Assembly (NCBI GenBank): GCA_902798645.1
Contig: CADBXV010000004.1
Location: 1 to 48,795, forward strand
Direction: 5' to 3'
Source: an uncultured bacterium
GTDB lineage: Bacteria > Cyanobacteriota > Vampirovibrionia > Gastranaerophilales > Gastranaerophilaceae
Length of the DNA: 48,795 nucleotides
This document shows, one piece after another, positions 24,299-32,002 of the stretch (the stretch's first letter is position 1; every line of letters begins with the position of its first letter). A program made the translations under genes and the position numbers. Under the pieces are notes generated by a model. It made no database searches, had not been told where the DNA came from, and worked only from the letters and a program-made list of their open reading frames with translations.

Positions 24299-26278
24299 AT
24301 GAACGAAGAAAAATATATTACAATTAAAGAATTGGCGGAACTCAAAGGTGTAAGCACCCGTGCCATTCGGTTATCAAAGGATAAATACATTACCAGAGAA
24401 ATTACAGTCAAAGGCGGAAAGAGTTTTGAGATTTTGTTAACAAGCATAGAACCGGAACTTCAGGAAAAATATTATTCAAAAATTGTTCCGACTTATGAAG
24501 TTAAACAACTTCCTGCGCCAACAGATTTTCACAAACCAGATAAGGCAAAAGTTATTGCACTTGCAAGATTGGATTTATTGGACCTCTGGAAACTAGAACG
24601 AAAAAATCAAAGTAATAAAACACAATTTGATAAGGATTTTTTGAGTGCGTATAACGCACAAGTTTTGTATCCTGAGATTTATGCAAGGCTCGGCAATGTT
24701 TCAATAGGCTCGCTTCAAAGGTGGAAACGTATTTTAGGGAACAGCAATAATTATGAACTTTTAATGCCAAATTATCATTATGAAGATTATTCAAGAACCT
24801 GTCTTACTGAACACGAAAAGCAGATTTTTTTAAAACTGCTTTTGCACCCGAATAAATTCAGCATCGGAAAAGCCATATCTCTAACGCAGTATGTTCTAAA
24901 AACTCAGGGGACAAAATATATCCCTGCTACTCCGACTTTCAGAAGATTTGCGAACTGGTATAAGGCAACTTATTTTGATAAATGGACACTTTTAAGGGAC
25001 GGAGAAAAGGCACTTAAAGAAGATGTTATTCCGCATATTAAAAGAGATATTTCCAAGATTGAAGTCGGAGAAGTTTTGGTTGCTGACGGAAAAAGATTAA
25101 ATTTTCAAATAATAAATCCTTTTACCGGAAAACCTTGCAGAGCAACACTAATCGGTTTCTTGGATTGGAAATCAACAGCATTGGTCGGATATGAAATAAT
25201 GATAGAAGAAAATACGCAGAATATTGCTTCAGCTTTACGTAATGCCATACTGAATTTAGGCAAAATTCCAAAGTTTGTATATTTGGATAATGGTAGAGCA
25301 TTCCGCGGAAAATATTTTATCGGAAGCGCTGATTTTAGTGAAGTTGGTTTAAAGGGTATTTATGAAAGACTTGGCATAACAACAGTTTTTGCAAACCCGT
25401 ATAATGCAAGAGCAAAGGTAATTGAAAGATTCTTTTTAGAAATGCAGGAGAGCTTAGAAAAACTGCTGCCAAGTTATATTGGTACAAATATTGAAAACAA
25501 GCCGGCAAGATTAAGAAGAAACGAAAAATTCCATTCAGAAATTCATCAAGAGTTTACACCCACAATTCAGCAGACAATACAGATGATAAATAGTTGGCTT
25601 GAGTATAAAAACTCTCTGACGTGTCCGAATGATAAATCAAAAACGATTCAGGAAATGCTGAATAGCATTGAAAAACAAGAAATAAACCCAAGAGAACTGG
25701 ATGATTTAATGCTGGCACAGGAGATTAAAACAATTACAAGTCAGGGAATAAGATTTTTAAAATCGGATTATTACAACGATGCTCTTTATGGTCTAAGGCA
25801 GAAAGTAATAATAAAATATAGCCTCTTTGACTTAAGTTACATAAATGTTTATACAATTACCGGAAAATTTTTATGCCGGGCAGACAGGATTACCCTTACT
25901 CATCCGCTTGCTCATTATACAGGCGAAGTTATAGATATTGAAGATTACAAGCAAACAATTCAAAAACAGAAACAGCTTAAAAATAAGACAATAAAAGCGT
26001 GCAAAGAGTTTTTAAATATTGAAGATTTGGAAATTTTGGAATGTCAAATTGAAAAAGAAAAGGAAGAAATTTTACACTCACAAATTATTCAAAAAATTGA
26101 AATTAAAAATGAGAAGCCTGAAAAATATAACCCTGCAGTTAAACCGTTATTCAAAACAAGCAGAGACAGATATGAATATTTGATGGAACATGGCTGCACT
26201 TGTAACGAAGACAGAGTTTGGCTCACAGCTTACAAAGAATCAAAGGAGTATAAGCAATATGAAACCGATATTTGTTAA
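24299..26278 (+). CDS. Mu/TnsB-type DDE transposase
   Basis: A 659-aa transposase of the MuA/TniA/TnsB class, which cuts element ends and joins them to target DNA. The N-terminus has a MuA-like winged HTH (ITIKELAELKGVSTRAIRLSK). The rve catalytic core shows D263 (VADGKRLNF), D330 (YLDNGRAFRG) and E376 (KVIERFFLEM), a full DDE triad with normal spacing. A mu-type beta-barrel and a charged C-terminal tail follow, the latter probably contacting the ATPase. ATG 24299 is preferred because the MuA homology begins there, although the nearest GGAG is rather far upstream. It overlaps the ATPase gene by 20 nt. All key residues are present, so the enzyme could be active. Confidence 0.9.
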   Translation: MNEEKYITIKELAELKGVSTRAIRLSKDKYITREITVKGGKSFEILLTSIEPELQEKYYSKIVPTYEVKQLPAPTDFHKPDKAKVIALARLDLLDLWKLERKNQSNKTQFDKDFLSAYNAQVLYPEIYARLGNVSIGSLQRWKRILGNSNNYELLMPNYHYEDYSRTCLTEHEKQIFLKLLLHPNKFSIGKAISLTQYVLKTQGTKYIPATPTFRRFANWYKATYFDKWTLLRDGEKALKEDVIPHIKRDISKIEVGEVLVADGKRLNFQIINPFTGKPCRATLIGFLDWKSTALVGYEIMIEENTQNIASALRNAILNLGKIPKFVYLDNGRAFRGKYFIGSADFSEVGLKGIYERLGITTVFANPYNARAKVIERFFLEMQESLEKLLPSYIGTNIENKPARLRRNEKFHSEIHQEFTPTIQQTIQMINSWLEYKNSLTCPNDKSKTIQEMLNSIEKQEINPRELDDLMLAQEIKTITSQGIRFLKSDYYNDALYGLRQKVIIKYSLFDLSYINVYTITGKFLCRADRITLTHPLAHYTGEVIDIEDYKQTIQKQKQLKNKTIKACKEFLNIEDLEILECQIEKEKEEILHSQIIQKIEIKNEKPEKYNPAVKPLFKTSRDRYEYLMEHGCTCNEDRVWLTAYKESKEYKQYETDIC

Positions 26279-26945
26279 AACAAAAAATGTAAAAGGTTTT
26301 ATTAACCTGATTCATAACCTGAAAAATAAACCTGATAATAGTACAAAGATTGGTTTGATTTATGGTAATGCCGGACTTGGTAAAACAAAAACGGCTTTGT
26401 ATTTATCAATTCAATATGATGCAATTTATGTCAGGGCAACAAATTCAATGAGTCCCAAGTGGCTATTGGAAGAAATTGCAAAAGAGCTAGATGAAATTCC
26501 AAGATTTTATACAGCAGATATTTTCAGGCAATGCGTTAATGCACTAAAAACAAATCCGCAAATGATTATAGTTGATGAGATTGATTATTTATTGGCTGAT
26601 TTCAGGACAATAGAAACACTTAGAGATTTACACGATGAAACAGGAGTCCCGATAATTCTAGTTGGAATGCAGCTGGCGAAACACAAACTTAAAAAACATA
26701 CACACTTGTTTGACAGGATTTCTGAAATATATAAATTTAGTGAATTTGAATATTCAGATATTAAGCAAATTGTAGAAGAAATATCTGAAGTTGAAATCAC
26801 AAAAGAGGCTATCCATTTAATCCATAATAAAGCCAAAAGTTTTAGGCAAATTGTTCAGATTATTGATACTTTTGAAAAAGTAGCTCAGGCAAACGGATTA
26901 ACGCAGATTAATGAAAACATAGCACAGGAGGTATTAGGTGGATAA
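26259..26945 (+). CDS. AAA+ transposition ATPase (MuB/TniB/TnsC-like)
   Basis: A 228-aa AAA+ ATPase. Walker A is GNAGLGKT (36-43, K42) and Walker B is IIVDEIDYLL (D106, E107). Proteins of this type select target DNA, provide target immunity and activate the DDE transposase. The start at 26259 follows AAAGGAG by 10 nt and lies within the transposase gene's last codons. The 3' end overlaps the next gene by 8 nt, so the three genes form one translationally coupled operon. It lacks the extended N-terminal DNA-binding domain of MuB. Confidence 0.85.
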   Translation: MKPIFVKTKNVKGFINLIHNLKNKPDNSTKIGLIYGNAGLGKTKTALYLSIQYDAIYVRATNSMSPKWLLEEIAKELDEIPRFYTADIFRQCVNALKTNPQMIIVDEIDYLLADFRTIETLRDLHDETGVPIILVGMQLAKHKLKKHTHLFDRISEIYKFSEFEYSDIKQIVEEISEVEITKEAIHLIHNKAKSFRQIVQIIDTFEKVAQANGLTQINENIAQEVLGG

Positions 26946-27723
26946 ATTTTTGAAAGTTGCAAAAAGGTTAAAAACATTTACACTCGAAGATATAGTTATG
27001 TTTTGCGAAATCGATGCTGAAACTGCCGAAAGATTTTTGAAAGAATCGGAGAATATAAAACCATGCGGAGATAAATTTGAATATATTGAAACAGTAAAAA
27101 CAGAAGATAAATTTAAAATTATTGATAAAAACATTCCGTGTAAAAATTCCGATATTACAGTAATAGAAGCTTGTGAAATATTTTTGAATATTAAGCAAAA
27201 AACATTAACAGAAATGTCGTTTCAGGCATACAAAACTTTTATTTATTCAAAAATAATTCCCTATTTTAAAAAGCAACAACTGAAAGATATAACAACTCAG
27301 GATATTCGGAATTTCAAAAAATATTTGCAAGAAGGGGGTATATCAGAACGCAGAATTAAAAATGTTCTTGCATTATTGAACCAGATCATTAAACATTTTC
27401 AAAATGAGGGCTATATTGATAAAACCTGCGTTTTTGAAGTTAAGAGAATTGCAAGTATTCCAAAAAGACAAATACAAATTCTGACACCGGAACAAATTGT
27501 GCAACTCTTTAAAATCCTAAAAAAGAAATATCCATACATGCTTCCGATTGTTCAAAATTTGATTATATTAAAACAGCCTTTGAACGCCATTTTAACGGGT
27601 AGTGAACAAGAACAGAAACATCTAAAACGGAAAATAAGGAAAGACTTTTATAAAATCAAACAAGAGCTGGGTTTAATAAATTATATGTTTGACGATTTAA
27701 GGTTTAGCAATTTCGTTAAATAA
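26938..27723 (+). CDS. Degenerate tyrosine-recombinase-like accessory protein
   Basis: A 261-aa protein with a helical N-terminal part and a phage-integrase SAM-like core-binding domain (about residues 75-165: EACEIFLNIKQKT, IIPYFKKQQLKDITTQDIRNF). What follows resembles the start of a catalytic domain (ILTPEQIVQLFKIL). However, the box I arginine region is replaced by an ordinary lysine-rich helix. Only a trace of box II (FDDLRFSNF instead of HDLRHTFAT) is left before the stop, and no nucleophilic tyrosine motif remains. It starts with GTG preceded by AGGAGG at ideal distance and overlaps the ATPase gene, so it is expressed as part of the operon. A DNA-binding accessory or target-selection role is plausible; recombinase activity is unlikely. 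Confidence 0.65.
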   Translation: MDKFLKVAKRLKTFTLEDIVMFCEIDAETAERFLKESENIKPCGDKFEYIETVKTEDKFKIIDKNIPCKNSDITVIEACEIFLNIKQKTLTEMSFQAYKTFIYSKIIPYFKKQQLKDITTQDIRNFKKYLQEGGISERRIKNVLALLNQIIKHFQNEGYIDKTCVFEVKRIASIPKRQIQILTPEQIVQLFKILKKKYPYMLPIVQNLIILKQPLNAILTGSEQEQKHLKRKIRKDFYKIKQELGLINYMFDDLRFSNFVK

Positions 27724-27805
27724 TAAAACTATACTTCGTATATTTTATAAAATTGTTAATTTTATTTAAATATATTTATCCCTACCACTTTAAAAATTAT
27801 TTAAT

Positions 27806-27848
27806 ATGTCGTATAATATAAATATATAATGTCGTATTTTATAAATAT
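27806..27848 (+). promoter_or_regulatory. Promoter with two direct 20-bp repeats before the AbiE pair
   Basis: ATGTCGTAT followed by an A+T-rich TATAAATAT tail occurs at 27806-27825 and 27829-27848 with two mismatches, a 23-bp period. TATAAT (27812-27817) lies inside the first copy. AbiEi-type antitoxins are known to autoregulate by binding repeats in their promoter, so this is a likely operator. Confidence 0.6.
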
Positions 27849-27863
27849 TAAAGCGAGAAAACT

Positions 27864-28304
27864 ATGCCAATATCAGATATTTTAGAAAGAAGAATTCAAT
27901 ATCGTATAAAGAAGTCAAAGGACTTCGTATTTATGCTGCCGGATTTTTTAGACTTGTCTGATAGGGATCAGGTTATGCGAGCATTACGCAAACTTATAGC
28001 AAAAAATCTGATTATAAAAGTCGGTCAGGGTGTATATGTTAAGGCAAAAGAATCCAAGCTGACAGGCAAGATTATTCCGCAGATAGATTTGGCTGAAATT
28101 GGAAAGGCAGTAGCTCAAAAACTTAATATTAAGGTTCTGCCAAGCCGCTATGAATTATGGTATAATGAAGGCAAGACAACACAAGTCCCAAGCGGAAAAG
28201 TTATTGCAATCAAGGGGACTATTTTAAGGAAAATCGGATTTAACGGAGTTTATATCATTTATGAAACCGTCAGAAACAAAGAAAAATATTATAAATATAG
28301 TTAA
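27864..28304 (+). CDS. AbiEi-like (DUF6088) antitoxin
   Basis: A 146-aa protein matching the DUF6088/AbiEi group, the antitoxin and transcriptional repressor half of type IV AbiE toxin-antitoxin systems. The N-terminal half forms a winged helix (FLDLSDRDQVMRALRKLIAKNLIIKVGQGVYVK). The C-terminal half, with LPSRYELWYNEGKTTQVPSGK, is typical of the family. Its 3' end overlaps the toxin gene by 44 nt in another frame. Direct repeats spanning its promoter fit negative autoregulation. The ribosome binding site is weak (GCGAG). Confidence 0.8.
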   Translation: MPISDILERRIQYRIKKSKDFVFMLPDFLDLSDRDQVMRALRKLIAKNLIIKVGQGVYVKAKESKLTGKIIPQIDLAEIGKAVAQKLNIKVLPSRYELWYNEGKTTQVPSGKVIAIKGTILRKIGFNGVYIIYETVRNKEKYYKYS

Positions 28305-29187
28305 TGACTATTCTCAAGAATTTGGTATCGCTCCGCAGTTTGTTGAAAAAGATTATTATGTCGTTAAAGTATTATCTGAAATAAGCAAAATAAATTATCC
28401 CGATTTAAAAATAGTTTTCTCTGGCGGAACATGTTTATCCAAGGCATATCATAAGATCCAAAGATTTTCTGAAGATATTGATTTCAGAGTTCATTCCGAT
28501 AGACAATTCACAAGAACAGAAAAGAAAGCTTTTTGTAATTTCATTTTGGAAAAACTTGATAATAAAGAAGATTATCATAGTATTCCTGAATCAGTTAAAA
28601 AGGGTAATGACAATAATTTTTTTAGCTTTGAAATTGAGTACAAAAAATTATATGAAGGTTCAAATTTAAGACCGAATATAAAAGCAGAATTTACTTTTGA
28701 GAACTTGATTTTGCCGAGTACAACTTGTGAGGTATCTTCATTTATAGGTCAATTTATAAACGAAGAAACGATTTTAGTTAATTGTATTAAGCCGATTGAA
28801 GTTATTGCAAATAAATTTAGTGCTTTAATGTGGCGAGTTTATATTAAAGATCGAACAAAACCTTTGCATACAAAAGAAAACGATCCAACTATTGTTCGCC
28901 ATTTACATGATATCGCAGCATTAGAAGATTTGCTTTACACAAAAGAATTTGTTGAGCTTCTGCAAAAATCTTTTGATACTGATAAAGGTCGTGGTGGTTT
29001 TGATAACAACTATACTTTACCGGAATTTATAAAAATCACTCTTGATAAATTAACAGAGGATAAAATTTATCAAAAAGAATACACTGATTTTGTAAGTTCG
29101 ATGAGCTATGCGAAAGATTCGGAAGTCATAACTTTTGAAAAAGCTCTTAATTGTTTTGAAAGAATGTATGATTTTGCACATTTATAA
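28261..29187 (+). CDS. AbiEii-like nucleotidyltransferase toxin
   Basis: A 308-aa DNA polymerase beta-fold nucleotidyltransferase of the AbiEii/AbiGii toxin family. The signature GGTCLSKAYHKIQRF (from G55) followed by SEDIDF (70-75) provides the two active-site aspartates D72 and D74. Related toxins (AbiEii, MenT) transfer nucleotides to tRNA or other acceptors and arrest growth during phage infection; the substrate here is unknown. It overlaps the upstream antitoxin gene, the standard order for type IV systems. Length is normal for the family and all expected residues appear intact. Confidence 0.85.
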   Translation: MKPSETKKNIINIVNDYSQEFGIAPQFVEKDYYVVKVLSEISKINYPDLKIVFSGGTCLSKAYHKIQRFSEDIDFRVHSDRQFTRTEKKAFCNFILEKLDNKEDYHSIPESVKKGNDNNFFSFEIEYKKLYEGSNLRPNIKAEFTFENLILPSTTCEVSSFIGQFINEETILVNCIKPIEVIANKFSALMWRVYIKDRTKPLHTKENDPTIVRHLHDIAALEDLLYTKEFVELLQKSFDTDKGRGGFDNNYTLPEFIKITLDKLTEDKIYQKEYTDFVSSMSYAKDSEVITFEKALNCFERMYDFAHL

Positions 29188-29209
29188 ATTAAAGATATAG
29201 GATTAAAAA

Positions 29210-30625
29210 ATGTTAGATTTTAAAGAAATAAAAGATGGAACTCAATTTGAAATATTTGTCAGAGAATTGCTTATTGCATATGGATTACGAGCATATTGGA
29301 GTGGAGTAGGACCGGATGATGGAAAAGATTTACTATGTATAGAACCACAAAAAAGCTTTTTTGAAGACTCCGAAAAGAAGTGGTTGGTGTCTTGTAAACA
29401 TTATGCTAACAGCAACAATTCTGTTGGAATAAATGATTTAGGAGAAGTAACAGATTTATGTGAACAACATGGAGCAACAGGATATATTTTAATATGTTCT
29501 ACACAACCTTCTGCTGCCGTAGTTACAAGACTAGAAGAGATATCAAAAAGAGGAAAAATTACAGCCATGTATTGGGATGCCACTAAACTAGAACTAATGC
29601 TATCCACTCCTAAATTATGGCGAATTGCTCAGAAATTTATGCCAATATCTAGTGAGTCCAAAAAATTAAATGTGACAGCCACAGAATATCCAAATCAATG
29701 GGTTGTCACATATGACGGTTTCTATTTTTTTCTAAGAAATAGAATTGGTTCAGATTACGATTATTACTTTGATCACATTGAAAAGATAATAGAAGAAATA
29801 AAATCTATTACTATGGAAAATGAAGATCACTTTATTCGTATCAGATCAGTATATTTTGATGATAAACATTTTTCTTACACTTTTTATTTAGATTATATGT
29901 ATCCAAATTCTGAAAATCCCTGTATCTCGTCTGTTAAAATTCAAGAATTATTAGGAGACGGATATACAAAAGAAGATGGTAGGTTTTACCAATTTGATGT
30001 TAGAACTATTCCATATTTTAAAGGAAGCGACCATTTTGATCCAGATCATTATGACTATTATGTTCCATATGATAGTTATTTTAAAGAAGGTAAAGAACGG
30101 TTTAGAACAGAAAAAGAACAGGATGAATACCAAGGTGATAAAGAAAATCTAAAAATAATAAACGAGAATAATAGAATTAATGCATTCAATAGATTAGAAA
30201 ATTTATTAAGAAATTTAGATTTTTTAAATGTTACTAGATCAGTTAATTGTACCATCGAAAATTTGGATAAATTTTATTTCCAAGCTGATTGGACCGAGCT
30301 TTTAAATGACATTGAATACGAACAAGAAAGATTCTTTTCTGCTTGGTTTTTATTTACTGTTTACGATGATATAAAATTCCATCAATTTATTTCATGTTTA
30401 CCTCAAAGTGTGGAACACAGTTTTAGATTAACTCAAGTACATGTATATGTTCCAAATGGGAATGGAGGATCTATTTTATCAGAAGAAAAGAATACTAAAT
30501 TATATGAATTTACAGTATATATTCACCCATATAATGTAAAAAATAAATATATTGGCAGACAATTAATAAATGATTCTTTTGATATTTTTTCAGATGCAAT
30601 TGAAACTTATTTAAATGAACAATAG
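29210..30625 (+). CDS. Mrr-like restriction endonuclease with large unknown C-terminus
   Basis: A 471-aa protein whose first 150 residues form an Mrr-type restriction endonuclease fold. QFEIFVRELL is followed by GPDDGKDLL (D40) and WLVSCKHY (S61-C62-K63), the usual D...(E/Q)xK pattern with Ser in place of Glu or Gln. INDLGEVTDLCEQHGATGYILICSTQPS follows as in Mrr homologues. The C-terminal 320 residues are rich in Tyr, Asp and Asn and are not recognised; they may be the sensor. Mrr-like enzymes cut modified or foreign DNA. It starts 22 bp after the AbiEii gene, with a weak AGGAT ribosome binding site. The Ser substitution may reduce or alter catalysis. Confidence 0.7.
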   Translation: MLDFKEIKDGTQFEIFVRELLIAYGLRAYWSGVGPDDGKDLLCIEPQKSFFEDSEKKWLVSCKHYANSNNSVGINDLGEVTDLCEQHGATGYILICSTQPSAAVVTRLEEISKRGKITAMYWDATKLELMLSTPKLWRIAQKFMPISSESKKLNVTATEYPNQWVVTYDGFYFFLRNRIGSDYDYYFDHIEKIIEEIKSITMENEDHFIRIRSVYFDDKHFSYTFYLDYMYPNSENPCISSVKIQELLGDGYTKEDGRFYQFDVRTIPYFKGSDHFDPDHYDYYVPYDSYFKEGKERFRTEKEQDEYQGDKENLKIINENNRINAFNRLENLLRNLDFLNVTRSVNCTIENLDKFYFQADWTELLNDIEYEQERFFSAWFLFTVYDDIKFHQFISCLPQSVEHSFRLTQVHVYVPNGNGGSILSEEKNTKLYEFTVYIHPYNVKNKYIGRQLINDSFDIFSDAIETYLNEQ

Positions 30626-30985
30626 TTCTTGACTGAAAGCGATAGATTTCGGAGTGGATTATTGTTGTTTTGTAATGTGTTTTGTGTGTTATTTTACTAC
30701 TATTCAAATATCGTAAACGCTTCCGGCTTGTTTCCGACTTAAAAATTTGGCATTTTAAAAGGTATTTTTGTGTCCTAATTATGTCATCGCTATAATATAG
30801 AGTTTATTTGAGTTTTAGCGATTTGCTTGGATTTATACTGGATTTTTCGGTGACAGAAAGTGGACAAAAAGTCACCTTTCGTTACGTTTCAGTCACTTCA
30901 TAACTAATCGCCGGTGTCTAAACACGTTTAGCGAATGAGGCTAATATATTACAATTGAATTGTCCGAAATAAACCCCAAGTACAT
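30626..30985. other. Non-coding stretch to the left of repeat C
   Basis: No reading frame with plausible protein character. It contains an inverted repeat GGTGAC (30849-30854) / GTCACC (30871-30876) with a further GTCAC downstream. Confidence 0.4.
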
Positions 30986-31037
30986 TGTGTCAGGGATTTT
31001 GACATAAAGTATCGCAAGTTTGACATGTTAGTCGGAA
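30986..31037 (+). repeat. End-like repeat, copy C
   Basis: TGTGTCAGGGATTTTGACA (30986-31004) begins a block that matches repeat B (9474-9521) at 47 of 48 positions through GTCGGAA. It carries two TGACAT words 26 bp apart. The block lies after the AbiE/Mrr cargo and is a candidate element end or recombination site. Confidence 0.7.
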
Positions 31038-31097
31038 GTTAATATTAAAATTAAATACATTTGCCCCTTTGACATTTTTCCTTATATAAATGTGGAT

Positions 31098-31235
31098 TAT
31101 CAGAGAGATTGAGAAAAGTACCCCCGGAAGTTTGAGAGAATTTCAATTTTGCACGCATTCAGAGGGAAAAATTTCAAAACTCCCTGATATAAATTCCAAA
31201 ACTCTCTGATAATTCATTCTCAAAGTTACTGATAC
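31098..31235. repeat. Cluster of inverted end-like sites
   Basis: One plus-oriented variant, TATCAGAGAGATTGAGA (31098-31114), is followed by three minus-oriented variants. These are TCAAAACTCCCTGATA (31174), CCAAAACTCTCTGATAA (31196) and TCAAAGTTACTGATA (31220), spaced 22 and 24 bp. They are degenerate forms of the site TCAAAATCCCTGATACA seen inverted in repeats B and C. No gene lies in this stretch. Confidence 0.6.
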
Positions 31236-31285
31236 TTTTTCTTTAAATTATGTGTCTCTATGTGTTTTAATGTTAATATTTTCTT

Positions 31286-31780
31286 ATGAATAACTGTAAA
31301 AGCTTTAAGCCTTCAATAGATAATAATTCTAGAATTCTTATTCTTGGTTCAATGCCGGGAGTAAAATCACTGGAAGAACAACAGTATTATGCACATCCGC
31401 AGAACAGGTTTTGGAAAGTTATGGGTACAATTTGCAATCAACCAAATTTGCCGGATTTTGATTATGATATGAAATTAAAAACGCTTTTAAATAACAATAT
31501 TGCACTATGGGATACAATAAAGACCTGTAAACGGGTAGGGAGTCTGGATTCCGATATACAAAATGAAAAACCAAACGATATAAGAAAACTTTTGAAAACA
31601 TATCCAAATATTGAGACCATATGCTTAAACGGGAATAAATCATATACCGCATTTAAAAAATATTGTCCGGATTTATTAGAAAAATACACTTGCCTCAAAA
31701 TGCCATCAACAAGCCCCGCTAATGCCAGATATAGTTTAGATACTCTTATGAGAGAATGGGCCAAAATTGTAGCAAAATAA
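31286..31780 (+). CDS. Family 6 (hypoxanthine) DNA glycosylase
   Basis: A 164-aa uracil-DNA glycosylase superfamily protein, best fitting the hypoxanthine-DNA glycosylase group that removes deaminated adenine (inosine) from DNA. The key motifs are GSMPGVKSLEEQQYYAHPQN (21-40) and the C-terminal MPSTSPANA (P140-A147). FW follows the first motif, as in the family. Length is typical. It has its own non-coding leader and lies between the transposon-like repeats and a Rossmann-fold gene. It is a repair gene within the island, possibly cargo countering base deamination. A hairpin follows the stop codon. Confidence 0.85.
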   Translation: MNNCKSFKPSIDNNSRILILGSMPGVKSLEEQQYYAHPQNRFWKVMGTICNQPNLPDFDYDMKLKTLLNNNIALWDTIKTCKRVGSLDSDIQNEKPNDIRKLLKTYPNIETICLNGNKSYTAFKKYCPDLLEKYTCLKMPSTSPANARYSLDTLMREWAKIVAK

Positions 31781-31790
31781 TAAGATACTT

Positions 31791-31828
31791 AGTTCCAAAA
31801 TAAATTGATTTCATATACTTTTGGAACT
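31791..31828 (+). terminator. Possible terminator hairpin after the glycosylase gene
   Basis: AGTTCCAAAA (31791-31800) pairs perfectly with TTTTGGAACT (31819-31828) around an 18-nt loop, 10 bases after the stop codon. No run of T follows directly, so termination would be weak or Rho-assisted. Confidence 0.45.
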
Positions 31829-31990
31829 GTACTTCCTTATGTTTTAAAAATAGATTGTGTTTAAATGATACAAAAGAGAAAAATTATTTCTAGAACTCTC
31901 CGATAGTGCACTTTCTGAACATTTGATAATCACTTGTAATATTATCAAGCCATTTAAGAAGTAAAGTTATTATACATTAAACTTTCAGTG

Positions 31991-31996
31991 TATAAT
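31991..31996 (+). promoter_or_regulatory. -10 element placing the start codon at the 5' end of the mRNA
   Basis: TATAAT ends 6 bp before the ATG at 32003. If used, transcription would begin at or next to the start codon, giving a leaderless or near-leaderless mRNA. No ribosome binding site precedes that ATG or the alternative GTG at 31988. Confidence 0.4.
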
Positions 31997-32002
31997 TATT
32001 TT

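Larger units (their letters stand above)
23884..31037. mobile_element. Mu/Tn7-like element with AbiE and Mrr-like cargo (boundaries uncertain)
   Basis: The region combines a divergent HTH repressor, a DDE transposase, an AAA+ ATPase and a recombinase-like protein with a toxin-antitoxin pair and a restriction-type nuclease. It ends at end-like repeat C. The right limit is suggested by repeat C (30986-31037). The left limit is not located: the repressor stop is only 5 bp from the helicase stop, so the element may extend further left and include the nuclease/helicase pair or the whole cassette-bounded island. Confidence 0.5.

Noticed and set aside
26938..27723. Active phage integrase
   Set aside because: The catalytic Arg of box I and the Tyr motif are not visible and box II is degenerate, so it is described as an accessory protein.
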